Positions 1 to 10,356 of a stretch of 64,000 nucleotides of DNA are shown in pieces. The notes under the pieces were generated by a model. The model saw nothing but the letters and a program-made list of their open reading frames with translations, was not told the origin of the DNA and did no database searches. Origin of the DNA: Herbaspirillum sp. RTI4 (lineage in GTDB: Bacteria > Pseudomonadota > Gammaproteobacteria > Burkholderiales > Burkholderiaceae_D); contig NZ_JAVIWQ010000002.1 in the NCBI RefSeq assembly GCF_034313965.1, positions 682,001-746,000 on the forward strand, read 5' to 3'. The position numbers and the translations under genes were made by a program. Position 1 is the first letter of the stretch; each line of letters starts with the position of its first letter.

Positions 1-21
1 CTTGGTGGATCTGTTGCCTAA
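1..21 (+). CDS. rplO: 50S ribosomal protein L15, C-terminal end only
   Basis: Only the last six codons and the stop are inside the window; they read LGGSVA, which fits the usual C-terminal end of betaproteobacterial L15 (alanine/glycine-rich, often GGSVA). L15 is a late-assembly protein of the large ribosomal subunit. The position directly before secY, 25 bases away, is the normal order at the end of the spc ribosomal operon and is the main support for the call. Confidence 0.75.
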   Translation, partial: LGGSVA

Positions 22-46
22 TTTTAAGTTTGACGCGGAGCTTTAA

Positions 47-1378
47 TTGGCTACTACACCACAGCTTGCAAAAAGTGCGACAAAAGGTTTTCCTTGGAAT
101 CGCCTTTGGTTCTTACTGTCTGCGTTGGTGGTATACCGTATCGGGGCTCATATCCCTGTCCCTGGAATTGATCCTACCCAACTGGCGCAGCTATTTCGCC
201 AGAATCAGGGTGGCATCTTGGGCATGTTTAACATGTTCTCTGGTGGCGCATTATCACGATTTACGATATTTGCGTTGGGTATCATGCCGTACATATCGGC
301 ATCGATCATCATGCAGTTGATGTCGGTGGTTTCTCCTCAGCTGGAGGCGCTTAAAAAGGAAGGTGAGTCCGGTCGTCGTAAGATTACTCAATATACTCGC
401 TACGGAACTCTGCTCCTAGCAACCTTCCAGGCACTTGGTATTGCTGTTGCTCTTGAGTCGCAGGCTGGGCTCGTACTGGATCCTGGACTTGCTTTTCGCT
501 TAACAACAGTAGTTACGTTGCTAACTGGAACTATGTTTTTGATGTGGTTGGGTGAGCAAATTACTGAACGTGGACTTGGCAACGGTATCTCTATTATCAT
601 CTTTGCCGGTATTGCGGCTGGTCTTCCAAACGCACTTGGCGGATTGTTTGAGCTAGTCCGGACGGGATCTATGAACGCGTTATCTGCAATTTTGATTTGT
701 TTGATAGTTGCGCTTGTTACTTTCGTTGTCGTTTTTATTGAGCGTGGCCAGAGAAAAATTCTTGTTAATTATGCAAAAAGGCAAGTTGGGAACAAAATTT
801 ATGGAGGTCAAAGTAGTCACTTGCCTCTAAAGCTTAATATGGCAGGTGTAATTCCTCCTATTTTTGCTTCATCAATTATCCTGTTTCCTGCAACGATTAC
901 TAGTTGGTTTACTTCAGGCGAAACATCGAATTCTTTCGTTCGATTCCTCAAGGATCTTGCTGCTTCGATGGCCCCTGGTGAGCCGATCCATGCCTTGTTG
1001 TATGCCATTGCGATTGTTTTTTTCTGTTTTTTCTATACTGCGCTTGTTTTCAATAGTAAAGAAACAGCGGATAACCTTAAGAAGAGTGGTGCTTTTGTAC
1101 CAGGAATTCGCCCAGGTGACCAGACTGCTCGTTATATTGACAAGATTTTGATGCGTTTGACTTTGGCTGGTGCCGTGTACATCACTTTAGTATGCTTGCT
1201 GCCTGAGTTCTTGATCGCTCGCTGGAAGGTCCCGTTCTATTTTGGCGGTACGTCTTTGCTAATTATCGTGGTGGTTACTATGGACTTTATGGCGCAAGTT
1301 CAAAATTATGTAATGTCGCAGCAGTATGATTCGTTGCTCCGCAAGGCAAATTTCAAGGGTGGTGCGTCTTCACGTTGA
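47..1378 (+). CDS. secY: Preprotein translocase subunit SecY
   Basis: SecY is the central channel of the SecYEG translocon in the inner membrane, through which unfolded secretory proteins pass and membrane proteins enter the bilayer. The 443-residue product has the normal length, the typical start [10 protein letters not shown] and the early [12 protein letters not shown] segment in front of the plug, followed by a series of hydrophobic segments consistent with ten membrane helices. The start is TTG, with a GGAG ribosome-binding site about 8 bases upstream; no better start exists. It sits between rplO and infA as in the spc operon and is probably cotranscribed with both. Confidence 0.98.
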   Translation: MATTPQLAKSATKGFPWNRLWFLLSALVVYRIGAHIPVPGIDPTQLAQLFRQNQGGILGMFNMFSGGALSRFTIFALGIMPYISASIIMQLMSVVSPQLEALKKEGESGRRKITQYTRYGTLLLATFQALGIAVALESQAGLVLDPGLAFRLTTVVTLLTGTMFLMWLGEQITERGLGNGISIIIFAGIAAGLPNALGGLFELVRTGSMNALSAILICLIVALVTFVVVFIERGQRKILVNYAKRQVGNKIYGGQSSHLPLKLNMAGVIPPIFASSIILFPATITSWFTSGETSNSFVRFLKDLAASMAPGEPIHALLYAIAIVFFCFFYTALVFNSKETADNLKKSGAFVPGIRPGDQTARYIDKILMRLTLAGAVYITLVCLLPEFLIARWKVPFYFGGTSLLIIVVVTMDFMAQVQNYVMSQQYDSLLRKANFKGGASSR

Positions 1379-1412
1379 GTGAGACAAGCGACCAAAGGAA
1401 CAAGAAGACCGA

Positions 1413-1631
1413 ATGGCAAAAGACGATGTTATCCAGATGCAAGGTGAGATTTTAGAAAATCTCCCTAATGCAACTTTTAGAGTTAAGTTGGAGAATGGGC
1501 ACATTGTGCTTGGCCATATCTCCGGAAAGATGCGTATGAATTACATTCGTATACTTCCTGGTGATAAAGTCACTGTAGAATTGACCCCCTATGATTTGAG
1601 CAGGGCACGCATTGTGTTCCGCACGAAGTAA
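1413..1631 (+). CDS. infA: Translation initiation factor IF-1
   Basis: IF-1 is a 72-residue OB-fold protein that occupies the A site of the 30S subunit during initiation. Length and sequence match the family closely: [11 protein letters not shown] at the start, the central [14 protein letters not shown] segment and the [16 protein letters not shown] end. It lies 34 bases after secY, with an AGGAAC ribosome-binding region, and is followed by rpmJ, the usual order in beta- and gammaproteobacterial spc/alpha clusters. Confidence 0.98.
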   Translation: MAKDDVIQMQGEILENLPNATFRVKLENGHIVLGHISGKMRMNYIRILPGDKVTVELTPYDLSRARIVFRTK

Positions 1632-1669
1632 TTTGATTTGAACCAAGTATTAAAAGAAAGAGGGCCAAA

Positions 1670-1783
1670 ATGAAAGTGCTCGCATCAATCAAGCGGCTTT
1701 GCCGCAATTGTAAAATCATCAAGCGCAAAGGCGTGGTTCGTGTTATCTGCATTGAACCGCGTCATAAACAGCGCCAAGGTTAA
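1670..1783 (+). CDS. rpmJ: 50S ribosomal protein L36
   Basis: The 37-residue product has the zinc-ribbon pattern of L36: CRNC, then a third Cys in VICIEP and a His in PRHKQRQG. That makes it the zinc-binding (C+) form. It starts at an ATG preceded by GAGGGCC and ends 28 bases before rpsM. L36 is a small late-assembly protein of the 50S subunit. Confidence 0.97.
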   Translation: MKVLASIKRLCRNCKIIKRKGVVRVICIEPRHKQRQG

Positions 1784-1811
1784 ATTAACGTTATTGATTG
1801 AGGAATAACGC

Positions 1812-2177
1812 ATGGCACGTATCGCAGGGGTAAACATCCCAAATCATCAGCACACTGTAATTGGTTTAACCGCTATTTATGGTGTTGGTCGCCCACGAGC
1901 GCAAGAAATTTGTGCTAGTACCGGTGTTCTGACTACTAAAAAAGTTAAGGATCTGGACGATAACGAATTAGAAAAGCTTCGCGAGGAAATTGCAAAATTC
2001 GTCGTTGAAGGTGATTTACGTCGTGAACTTTCGATGAACATCAAGCGTTTGATGGATCTCGGCTGTTATCGTGGCATGCGCCATCGCAAAGGCTTGCCTT
2101 GCCGTGGACAACGGACTCGTACAAATGCGCGTACTCGTAAGGGTCCACGCAAAGCTGCACAGTCGCTGAAGAAATAA
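1812..2177 (+). CDS. rpsM: 30S ribosomal protein S13
   Basis: S13 lies in the head of the 30S subunit, contacts the P-site tRNA through its basic C-terminal tail and forms bridges to the large subunit. The 121-residue product starts [13 protein letters not shown] and has the [20 protein letters not shown] motif and a lysine/arginine-rich tail, all diagnostic. A GAGG ribosome-binding site precedes the ATG. First gene of the alpha ribosomal operon part of the cluster. Confidence 0.98.
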   Translation: MARIAGVNIPNHQHTVIGLTAIYGVGRPRAQEICASTGVLTTKKVKDLDDNELEKLREEIAKFVVEGDLRRELSMNIKRLMDLGCYRGMRHRKGLPCRGQRTRTNARTRKGPRKAAQSLKK

Positions 2178-2222
2178 TCCCGATAGACAGTTCGCTTAAT
2201 CGTCGGATTTAAGGAAATCATT

Positions 2223-2627
2223 ATGGCAAAAGCACCTAATAACGCCGCAGCAGCACGCGTGCGTAAAAAAGTGAAGAAGAATGTTGCTGAGGGAATCGCG
2301 CACGTTCATGCTTCCTTCAACAATACAATCATCACGATCACTGATCGTCAAGGTAACGCGCTTTCTTGGGCTACTTCTGGTGGTGCGGGTTTTAAAGGTT
2401 CGCGCAAGTCGACTCCATTTGCAGCGCAGGTAGCTGCTGAAGCCGCCGGTAAAGTTGCTGTTGAGTGCGGGATCAAGAATTTGGAAGTCCGCATCAAAGG
2501 GCCTGGCCCAGGTCGCGAATCTGCTGTGCGTGCATTGAATAATTTGGGCATCAAAATTACCCAAATTCAAGACGTTACTCCAGTTCCGCATAACGGTTGC
2601 CGTCCTCCAAAGCGTCGTCGTATCTAA
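2223..2627 (+). CDS. rpsK: 30S ribosomal protein S11
   Basis: S11 is a platform protein of the 30S subunit that helps form the mRNA exit channel. The 134-residue product has the family core ([29 protein letters not shown]) and the C-terminal [15 protein letters not shown] signature. It lies 45 bases after rpsM. The downstream gap to rpsD is long (152 bases) and holds a strong hairpin. Confidence 0.98.
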   Translation: MAKAPNNAAAARVRKKVKKNVAEGIAHVHASFNNTIITITDRQGNALSWATSGGAGFKGSRKSTPFAAQVAAEAAGKVAVECGIKNLEVRIKGPGPGRESAVRALNNLGIKITQIQDVTPVPHNGCRPPKRRRI

Positions 2628-2663
2628 TTTTTAATTCCTTACAGGAATTGAAGTACATTCATT

Positions 2664-2694
2664 GCCCGCCGGCTTCTAGGCGGGCTTTGTTCTT
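2664..2694 (+). terminator. Intercistronic hairpin between rpsK and rpsD
   Basis: A perfect 7-bp stem (GCCCGCC / GGCGGGC) with an 8-base loop is followed by TTTGTTCTT. It has the form of an intrinsic terminator or attenuator but lies inside the alpha operon. Partial termination or an RNA-processing site is an inference. Confidence 0.6.
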
Positions 2695-2779
2695 AAGTCC
2701 ACTGTTTGATTGTACGTAGGTCGAACTAGCGTCGGTTTCATCGTTTGATGTTCTGGCGTCATTTTTCAAAGGATTCACT

Positions 2780-3403
2780 GTGGCTCGTTATATTGGACCT
2801 AAAGCTAAACTTTCACGCCGTGAAGGCACTGACCTTTTTCTTAAGAGCGCACGTCGCTCATTGGATTCCAAGTGCAAACTGGATTCTAAGCCAGGTCAGC
2901 ATGGTCGCACATCGGGTGCTCGTACTTCTGATTATGGTAATCAACTGCGCGAAAAGCAAAAAGTAAAGCGCATGTACGGTATTTTGGAACGTCAGTTCCG
3001 TCGCTACTTTGCTGACGCAGACCGTCGCAAGGGCAATACTGGCGAAACGCTGTTGAAATTGCTCGAAGCTCGTTTGGATAATGTGGCTTACCGTATGGGT
3101 TTTGGTTCAACTCGTGCTGAAGCTCGCCAATTGGTATCGCACAAGGCGCTTACTGTTAACGGGATTGTTGTTAATATCGCCTCCTACCAAGTCAAAGCTG
3201 GTGATGTTATTGCCATCCGTGAAAAGGCTAAGAAGCAAGTTCGTATTGCTGAAGCACTTTCTCTGGCGGAGCAAAGTGGTTTCCCTTCTTGGGTTTCGGT
3301 TGATGCTAAAAAATTGGAAGGCATTTACAAAATGTCTCCTGATCGCAGCGAAATCGCCAATGATGTCAACGAATCGTTGATCGTCGAACTTTACTCTCGT
3401 TAA
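2780..3403 (+). CDS. rpsD: 30S ribosomal protein S4
   Basis: S4 nucleates assembly of the 30S body by binding 16S rRNA and, in Escherichia coli, represses its own operon by binding the alpha mRNA leader. The 207-residue product starts [16 protein letters not shown] and contains the S4 RNA-binding domain ([20 protein letters not shown], then HKALTVNG). The start is GTG; the next in-frame ATG would remove conserved sequence. Unlike in E. coli it is set off from its neighbours by 152 and 177 bases, each with a terminator-like hairpin. Confidence 0.97.
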   Translation: MARYIGPKAKLSRREGTDLFLKSARRSLDSKCKLDSKPGQHGRTSGARTSDYGNQLREKQKVKRMYGILERQFRRYFADADRRKGNTGETLLKLLEARLDNVAYRMGFGSTRAEARQLVSHKALTVNGIVVNIASYQVKAGDVIAIREKAKKQVRIAEALSLAEQSGFPSWVSVDAKKLEGIYKMSPDRSEIANDVNESLIVELYSR

Positions 3404-3495
3404 TTTTTGGTGCTTCGGCACTCAGGTTGATGACACGAGAATAGTATTTAGCTCGACGTTGGCTTAAATCTTCTCTGTCACGACTCATCTTTCAG

Positions 3496-3524
3496 GCCTG
3501 CCGTTCTTTCGGCAGGCATTTTTC
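3496..3524 (+). terminator. Intercistronic hairpin between rpsD and rpoA
   Basis: A perfect 7-bp stem (GCCTGCC / GGCAGGC) with loop GTTCTTTC is followed by ATTTTTC. It resembles the hairpin before rpsD in stem length, loop length and T-rich tail. A smaller UUCG-loop hairpin lies just after the rpsD stop near 3408-3423. The position upstream of rpoA suggests attenuation or processing rather than full termination. Confidence 0.6.
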
Positions 3525-3580
3525 GTAATGCCATCAGCCTTATCGGTGTAACGAGCCGAGGGTATTGAAGAGGACATTTC

Positions 3581-4558
3581 ATGCAGAACAGCTTGTTGAA
3601 ACCCCGAATTATTGAAGTCGAAGCGCTGGCCCCAGGTCATGCAAAAGTTGTGATGGAGCCCTTTGAGCGTGGTTACGGCCATACCTTAGGAAATGCTCTG
3701 CGTCGGGTCCTTCTCTCCTCGATGGTTGGCTATGCGCCTACAGAAGTAACAATTGCCGGTGTTGTTCATGAATATTCCTCCCTTGATGGCGTTCAAGAGG
3801 ATGTCGTCGACATTCTGCTGAATCTCAAAGGTGTTGTATTTAAATTGCACAATCGCGATGAAGTTACTTTGACACTCAAAAAAGAGGGTGAAGGTGCAGT
3901 ACTGGCTTCGGATATCGATTTGCCACACGATGTGGAGTTGATTAACCCTGATCACGTGATCGCGAATCTCACTGCCGGTGGCAAGTTGGACATGCAGATT
4001 AAAGTCGAAAAAGGCCGTGGCTATGTACCCGGTAATGTTCGTCGATTGAGCGAAGATACGAATAAGACTATTGGTCGCATTATTCTCGACGCTTCTTTTT
4101 CTCCTGTTCGCCGCGTTTCCTATTTCGTCGAATCTGCTCGTGTTGAGCAACGTACCGATCTGGATAAATTGATCATCAACATTGAAACTAATGGCGTGAT
4201 CACTCCCGAAGAAGCAATTCGTCAATCTGCTCGCGTCTTAGTTGATCAGCTGAATGTGTTTGCTGCGCTGGAAGGTACCGAAGCTGCGCCAGAGGCTCAA
4301 TCGCGCGCCCCACAAGTTGATCCAATTCTTCTGCGCCCCGTGGATGATTTGGAGTTGACAGTCCGCTCTGCGAACTGCTTGAAAGCTGAGAATATCTATT
4401 ACATCGGCGATCTGATTCAGCGTAGTGAAAATGAGTTGCTCAAGACCCCAAATCTTGGTCGTAAATCATTGAATGAGATCAAGGAAGTTTTGGCAACGCG
4501 TGGTCTGACGCTGGGAATGAAATTGGAAAACTGGCCGCCAGCAGGGCTTGAAAAGTAA
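3581..4558 (+). CDS. rpoA: DNA-directed RNA polymerase alpha subunit
   Basis: The alpha subunit dimerises to scaffold RNA polymerase assembly; its C-terminal domain contacts UP elements and activators. The 325-residue product has the N-terminal domain ([20 protein letters not shown] near residue 30) and a C-terminal domain from about residue 245 with the [14 protein letters not shown] and [13 protein letters not shown] helices that bind DNA. Length is normal for betaproteobacteria. Start is the ATG at 3581 with GAGG upstream. Confidence 0.98.
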   Translation: MQNSLLKPRIIEVEALAPGHAKVVMEPFERGYGHTLGNALRRVLLSSMVGYAPTEVTIAGVVHEYSSLDGVQEDVVDILLNLKGVVFKLHNRDEVTLTLKKEGEGAVLASDIDLPHDVELINPDHVIANLTAGGKLDMQIKVEKGRGYVPGNVRRLSEDTNKTIGRIILDASFSPVRRVSYFVESARVEQRTDLDKLIINIETNGVITPEEAIRQSARVLVDQLNVFAALEGTEAAPEAQSRAPQVDPILLRPVDDLELTVRSANCLKAENIYYIGDLIQRSENELLKTPNLGRKSLNEIKEVLATRGLTLGMKLENWPPAGLEK

Positions 4559-4570
4559 TTTATTTGGTCT

Positions 4571-4611
4571 ATGCCGCTGTGGGTGTAAAATCTGCCGCGG
4601 CATGTTCTTGT
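4571..4611 (+). terminator. Hairpin between rpoA and rplQ
   Basis: A 7-bp inverted repeat (ATGCCGC / GCGGCAT) with a 19-base loop is followed by GTTCTTGTTG. The stem is longer-looped and the tail less T-rich than in the two upstream hairpins, so termination is less certain. A second short palindromic stretch around 4670-4686 (CCGCGGCAATTTTTGCCG) lies just upstream of rplQ. Confidence 0.4.
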
Positions 4612-4725
4612 TGTAGGCATATATCTGTCGTATGCCAATTTAGTAGTACCTACCCCTTTGTTACCGGTCCGCGGCAATTTTTGCCGATCGAAGAACTGGA
4701 ATAAAATTCAATAAAAGGAATTATC

Positions 4726-5121
4726 ATGCGTCACCGTCACGGTCTTCGTAAGCTTAATAGAACTTCTTCCCATCGTTTGGCAATGCTGCGCAATATGACA
4801 GTATCCTTGCTGCGTCACGAAGCGATCAAAACCACTTTGCCAAAAGCAAAAGAACTGCGCCGCGTTATTGAGCCGATTCTGACACTTGGTAAAACCGACA
4901 CACTGGCTAACAAGCGTCTGGCATTTAGCCGTTTGCGTGATCGCGAAATCGTCGGCAAATTGTTTTCTGTTCTTGGCCCACGTTATGCAACACGTAACGG
5001 CGGTTATTTGCGTATTTTGAAAATGGGTTTCCGCGTTGGTGATAATGCCCCAATGGCTTACATCGAACTGTTGGACCGCCCTGAAATCTCGGATGATTCC
5101 GAAGTTGAAACTGCGGAGTAA
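4726..5121 (+). CDS. rplQ: 50S ribosomal protein L17
   Basis: L17 lies near the peptide exit tunnel of the 50S subunit. The 131-residue product starts [17 protein letters not shown] and contains [22 protein letters not shown], the family core. It is the last gene of the alpha operon and is followed by an intrinsic terminator. An AAAGGAATT ribosome-binding site precedes the ATG. Confidence 0.98.
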   Translation: MRHRHGLRKLNRTSSHRLAMLRNMTVSLLRHEAIKTTLPKAKELRRVIEPILTLGKTDTLANKRLAFSRLRDREIVGKLFSVLGPRYATRNGGYLRILKMGFRVGDNAPMAYIELLDRPEISDDSEVETAE

Positions 5122-5158
5122 GATCGATATCAATCACGTATTGATTCGTCTATAAATT

Positions 5159-5191
5159 AAAGCCAGGCATTTGCCTGGCTTTATTGCTTTT
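5159..5191 (+). terminator. Rho-independent terminator after rplQ
   Basis: AAAGCCAGGCA / TGCCTGGCTTT forms an 11-bp stem with a 2-base centre and is followed by ATTGCTTTT. It lies 38 bases after the rplQ stop and most likely ends the ribosomal operon. Confidence 0.85.
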
Positions 5192-5522
5192 AGCAGTAGT
5201 TCAAACTTGTCGTTTCATCATGTGTCCCTGTTCTTCAGGAGTGGCTCGTACTCCTGATTGAATTACTGGTTACACTTCAGTTTTTCTCTCACATCAAGAT
5301 GACGTAGTGCATGGTGTGAATATCGTTGTGAATCTTGCTGTTCTGCCTCGTACGGGATGACCTGTTACATCAGGCTGATCTGATCAACACCATCTCATCG
5401 CCTTACTCAGCGGTCGTTAGGTTCCAAGTCTCTCCCTGTGCTTTCCTGAGATCATTATTGATAGCAGTCTCGTTATCGCTGTAGATTGACAGTCATTTCC
5501 CACCGATCTAAAGAGGGTCCCA
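5192..5522 (+). other. Intergenic region, no gene seen
   Basis: No frame longer than about 60 codons is open here in either strand and no RNA gene or clear repeat was recognised. The stretch presumably carries the dsbD promoter. In many Burkholderiales cutA lies between rplQ and dsbD; nothing resembling CutA could be read here. Confidence 0.6.
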
Positions 5523-7295
5523 GTGCATACGCGGCAAACAGTCTTAATACTAAGAATCAAGGATTTCGCTGCTCAAGCATGCTTATGCGTGGGCGCTGTA
5601 TTTTTGTTCGTCGGATTACTGGCAACCCCTCTGGCTAAAGCTTCAACTGAATATCTGGCCCCGGAAGCTGCGTTCCGTTTTTCGGCCCAAATGATCGATG
5701 CACAAAACATTCAGGTTGTTTATGAAATTGCAGACGGTTACTACATGTACCGTGATCGGTTTCACTTCGAGGGTGAAAGTGTAGCCGTAGGCGATGCCAT
5801 CATTCCCGCTGGCAAGATCAAATTTGATGAGAATTTTCAAAAAAACGTAGAAACCTACCGTGGACGTCTAAGTATCCGCTTGCCGGTCACCGCAGCGGCA
5901 GAATTTACTCTGATTGCTACTGCTCAGGGTTGTGCTGACCAGGGTTTGTGTTATCCGCCGATGACCAGCAAAGCCAAACTAAATCCGACTCTGATTGGTA
6001 AAACAGCAGACCCAGCTCCGTCGACGAGCGCACAACCGATTGACTCACAAATTTCAAGTTCTTTGCAAAGTCGTAATCTATTAAAAATACTTCCCCTATT
6101 CTTTCTGCTGGGTATTGGCCTTGCCTTTACTCCCTGCATGTTCCCAATGTATCCGATACTGTCCTCCATCATTGTGGGAGATCGTCACAAAGTGCATCGA
6201 GGCAGAGGCTTATTGCTTTCTTTCATGTATGCATTAGGCATGACCTTGGTCTACACCGGAATGGGTATTGCCGCCGGTTTGCTTGGCGAAGGTTTGGCTG
6301 CGAGTTTGCAAAATCCCTGGGTGCTGTCCATCTGCGCCGCCATCATGGTGGGTTTGTCGCTTTCCATGTTCGACTTATATCAACTGCAACTTCCGGCATC
6401 CTGGCAGACCGGTTTGATACATCTCTCGGGCCGCAGGAGTGGCGGTAAGTTGATTGGCGTGTTTGTAATGGGTGCAATATCCGCGCTGGTGGTTGGCCCG
6501 TGTGTAGCCCCACCGCTGGCAGGCGCACTGTTGTATCTGAGTCAGAGCCGTGATGTCTTAATCGGCGGTAGCGGGCTCTTTGCTCTGGGTGTAGGGATGA
6601 GTGTGCCGCTGCTATTGATCGGGGCCTCTGCCGGGACTGTGCTGCCGCGTGCTGGCAAATGGATGAACGAGGTCAAGCGTCTGTTTGGCATTCTGATGCT
6701 GGGGACCGCATGGTGGATGCTGAGTAGCTTGTTACCAGGTGTGCTGGCGGTTCTTGGTTGGGCTGCGCTGGGAATTGCTTACGGCGCGTACCTCATCTGG
6801 CGGGAAGATGCGCATTGGTCGGTTAAGGCGATGGGCCTTGTGTTCGCAGCATTGGGTTTATTGCAACTGATGAGTGCCGCTACCGGTGGAAAGGACGCTC
6901 TGTCGCCCATGTCGCAATTCCGAGGCGTCCCAGAGTCGCGCATTCAATTCACCCGCGTTCGTTCATCGGCAGAGCTCGATGCGGCGTTGGCCAATCTACA
7001 AGGTAAATCTGCGTTATTGGATTTCTATGCGGACTGGTGCGTCTCTTGCATAGAGATGGAAAAGGGGACGTTTACTGATCCGGCTGTGAAGGCGCAAATG
7101 GATAAAATGGTATTGCTTCAAGTCGACGTCACCGCCAATAATGCCGATGACAAGGCATTGCTAAAACGATTTAATTTATTTGGCCCGCCAGGGATCATTA
7201 TGTTCGACCGTCAGGGCCGCGAAATTCCTCATGCCCGGGTAATCGGCTACAGCAAACCCACTGATTTCTTGCCTGCATTACACGCGGCAGATTGA
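5523..7295 (+). CDS. dsbD: Thiol:disulfide interchange protein DsbD
   Basis: DsbD carries electrons from cytoplasmic thioredoxin across the inner membrane to DsbC, DsbG and cytochrome c maturation factors. All three modules are visible in 590 residues: a signal peptide (about 1-40) with a periplasmic N-domain holding the C-x5-C pair (Cys137, Cys143); a membrane domain with the redox cysteines Cys205 (in AFTPCMFPMYP) and Cys327 (in VGPCVAPPL); and a C-terminal thioredoxin domain with CVSC at 506-509. The start is GTG with AGAGGG upstream. Nearby cytochrome c maturation and msrPQ genes also belong to periplasmic redox chemistry. Confidence 0.96.
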   Translation: MHTRQTVLILRIKDFAAQACLCVGAVFLFVGLLATPLAKASTEYLAPEAAFRFSAQMIDAQNIQVVYEIADGYYMYRDRFHFEGESVAVGDAIIPAGKIKFDENFQKNVETYRGRLSIRLPVTAAAEFTLIATAQGCADQGLCYPPMTSKAKLNPTLIGKTADPAPSTSAQPIDSQISSSLQSRNLLKILPLFFLLGIGLAFTPCMFPMYPILSSIIVGDRHKVHRGRGLLLSFMYALGMTLVYTGMGIAAGLLGEGLAASLQNPWVLSICAAIMVGLSLSMFDLYQLQLPASWQTGLIHLSGRRSGGKLIGVFVMGAISALVVGPCVAPPLAGALLYLSQSRDVLIGGSGLFALGVGMSVPLLLIGASAGTVLPRAGKWMNEVKRLFGILMLGTAWWMLSSLLPGVLAVLGWAALGIAYGAYLIWREDAHWSVKAMGLVFAALGLLQLMSAATGGKDALSPMSQFRGVPESRIQFTRVRSSAELDAALANLQGKSALLDFYADWCVSCIEMEKGTFTDPAVKAQMDKMVLLQVDVTANNADDKALLKRFNLFGPPGIIMFDRQGREIPHARVIGYSKPTDFLPALHAAD

Positions 7296-7421
7296 TACCG
7301 TACTTTCTTGCACGGCATGCCTGCAGGGTATTTGCTTAGCTGATAAATGTTGTTTGTCTCGCCAGCCATGGAGACTATAGTAGGTAGGTTGATCCCAGCA
7401 AACTCGCACAAGGAGCAAGAT

Positions 7422-8060
7422 ATGTCATTACGATTGGGCGATACCGCCCCTGATTTTGAACAAGATTCCACCATAGGCAAGCTTCATTTCCACGAATGGG
7501 CAGGAGATTCCTGGGTAGTGTTATTTTCGCATCCAGCTGACTTCACTCCGGTCTGCACGACTGAACTGGGCCTGACTGCCAAACTGAAACCAGAATTTGA
7601 CAAAAGAAACGTGAAAGCAATCGCTCTTTCTGTCGACGGTGCCGAGCAGCATGGCAAATGGATTCGCGATATCGAAGAAACACAGCACACCGTGGTAGGG
7701 TTTCCGATACTGGCCGACATCGATAGAAAGGTAGCAACCCTGTACGACATGATTCATCCCAATCAGTCAGAAACCGCCACCGTGCGTGCTCTGTTCATCA
7801 TCGACCCAAAGAAAAAGCTGCGGCTAACGCTGACGTATCCGCTGACCACGGGACGCAACTTTGATGAAGTCTTGCGGGTGCTCGATGCGCTGCAATTAAG
7901 CGATCAATATTCCGTAGCGACGCCGGGCAACTGGAAAGATGGAGACGACGTCATTATTCCGCTGTCGATCAAAGATGAAGAAGTGATCAAGCAGAAATTC
8001 CCTAAGGGATACAAGGCAGAGCGGCCCTATCTGCGCTTAACGCCACAGCCAAACAAGTAA
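7422..8060 (+). CDS. 1-Cys peroxiredoxin (Prx6-type AhpC/TSA family)
   Basis: Peroxiredoxins reduce hydrogen peroxide and organic peroxides with a peroxidatic cysteine. The 212-residue product has the P-x3-T-x2-C active site (Pro38, Thr42, Cys45 in HPADFTPVCTTE) and the length and C-terminal extension of the Prdx6 group (LSIKDEE, RPYLRLTPQP). No conserved resolving cysteine is evident. An upstream in-frame ATG would add 25 residues, but AAGGAG seven bases before the ATG at 7422 and the family start MSLRLGDTAPDF decide for this start. It is a single gene ended by a bidirectional terminator. Confidence 0.93.
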   Translation: MSLRLGDTAPDFEQDSTIGKLHFHEWAGDSWVVLFSHPADFTPVCTTELGLTAKLKPEFDKRNVKAIALSVDGAEQHGKWIRDIEETQHTVVGFPILADIDRKVATLYDMIHPNQSETATVRALFIIDPKKKLRLTLTYPLTTGRNFDEVLRVLDALQLSDQYSVATPGNWKDGDDVIIPLSIKDEEVIKQKFPKGYKAERPYLRLTPQPNK

Positions 8061-8088
8061 TACCTTCGCTAAAGCAGCAAAAACACTA

Positions 8089-8124
8089 ACGCCCCGGGGG
8101 CATTCAGTCCGCCGGGGCGTTTGC
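8089..8124. terminator. Bidirectional terminator between the peroxiredoxin gene and hemB
   Basis: CGCCCCGG / CCGGGGCG with a 14-base loop, followed by TTTGCT on the plus strand; on the minus strand it is followed by TTAGTGTTTTT. It serves the two convergent genes. Confidence 0.75.
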
Positions 8125-8145
8125 TATAGCGAGGCTATGGAGCGA

Positions 8146-9168
<1,023 letters not shown>

Positions 9169-9299
9169 CTATGAATGTGAATGGTTACATTGAAAAAGTT
9201 TCGATTCACAGTCGTACATTTGCGAAAAGATCGAATTTGTAAGAGGGCGAGAAACTTTACTGACAATGAGTGGCTCATAAGCGCAGGCAATGAACTTGC

Positions 9300-9389
9300 C
9301 TCCCGCTTTCCCTTCCCTCCCTAAGCGGGGTCTATCCAAAAAGATAGACATTTCGCCCCGGCTAGACTCCCTCTTCCGGGGCTTTTTTT
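9300..9389 (+). ncRNA. Candidate small RNA 3' end: three tandem hairpins with terminator
   Basis: On the plus strand, opposite to both flanking genes, three hairpins follow each other: 9302-9329 (CCCGCTT / AAGCGGG, loop rich in C and T), 9330-9349 (perfect GTCTATC / GATAGAC) and 9355-9382 (GCCCCGG / CCGGGGC), the last with seven T residues after it. The first and third loops contain CTCCCT, able in principle to pair with Shine-Dalgarno sequences. This is the architecture of a small RNA ending in an intrinsic terminator. The 5' end and promoter could not be placed, so the left boundary is nominal. Confidence 0.45.
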
Positions 9390-9421
9390 CGTCTGAGGAT
9401 ATGCGGATATAAAAGAAGGGC

Positions 9422-10156
9422 TTATGCCGCCGGGTTGGAATCGGGCGCGGGAGGGGGCGAGGTCGGGTTATCTTCGGCAGGAGTCGCGAGCGGGACATTT
9501 AATCCTGCCAGTTCCAGAATGCGGGCATCGGCTTCTTCCAGGCCGGTGCGCTTCAAGGCAGAAAACAACTGTACGGTAAAAGGAAACGGTTGCCCCTTAT
9601 CATCAACGTAGCTGGCCAGCACTGTCTCCGCCATGCGCAGGGCCTTGGTGGCTTCGGTGCGATTGAGCTTGTCTGATTTGCTGAGGATGCAGTGCAGCGG
9701 CTTGCCGGTAGGCGCAAACCATTCCACCATTTGAATATCCAGATCGGTGAAAGGCCGACGCGAATCGACAATCAATACCAGCGCAGCCAGTTGATCGCGA
9801 CGGCGGACATAATCCCCCAGCAGCTCTTGCCAGTGCAGCTTGGCCGAACCGGAAACCTGCGCATAACCGTAACCGGGAAGATCAACTAGCATGGCGCGGA
9901 TTTCATCCACCCGGGTTTCATCCTTGCGATGCTGACCCACATGGGCCCCGCCTATGGAAAAATAGTTGATATGCTGAGTGCGACCGGGCGTTTTGGAAGC
10001 AAAAGCGAGTTTTTTCTGATTGCACAGAATATTGATCGCAGTGGATTTCCCTGCATTGGAACGACCAGCAAAAGCGATCTCGGGGATCTGCGTACCGGGC
10101 AGGTCGCGCAAATGGTTAACGGTGGTAAAGAAACGGGCTTGCCAAAGTTGGGACAT
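9422..10156 (-). CDS. engB: Ribosome biogenesis GTPase YihA/YsxC (EngB)
   Basis: EngB is an essential small GTPase needed for 50S subunit assembly. The 244-residue product shows the P-loop G1 motif GRSNAGKS at 31-38, the G2 region [11 protein letters not shown], the G3 motif DLPGYGYAQ at 92-100 and the G4 motif SKSDKLN. A proline- and alanine-rich tail of about 25 residues follows the last conserved segment. It is divergent from the cytochrome c4 gene, and EngB-cytochrome c4-ResB is a frequent order in Burkholderiales. Confidence 0.96.
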   Translation of the reverse strand: MSQLWQARFFTTVNHLRDLPGTQIPEIAFAGRSNAGKSTAINILCNQKKLAFASKTPGRTQHINYFSIGGAHVGQHRKDETRVDEIRAMLVDLPGYGYAQVSGSAKLHWQELLGDYVRRRDQLAALVLIVDSRRPFTDLDIQMVEWFAPTGKPLHCILSKSDKLNRTEATKALRMAETVLASYVDDKGQPFPFTVQLFSALKRTGLEEADARILELAGLNVPLATPAEDNPTSPPPAPDSNPAA

Positions 10157-10356
10157 GGATCTGGATAGGGATTCTGTAGAAAATACGGATGAGGGAGGGA
10201 AATGCTAAAAAGCTATTGTACAATAAGGGGTTATTGTTGTTGTGCATAGCGCGTACAGGCAGCCTTAGTGGCATGCAGTTGCGGTCCAGGCAAGCTTATG
10301 GGGTGCCGGCGCCAACAGGGCAAAATCCACAAACTAAAAGTTTCCAGGGTGTTTGA

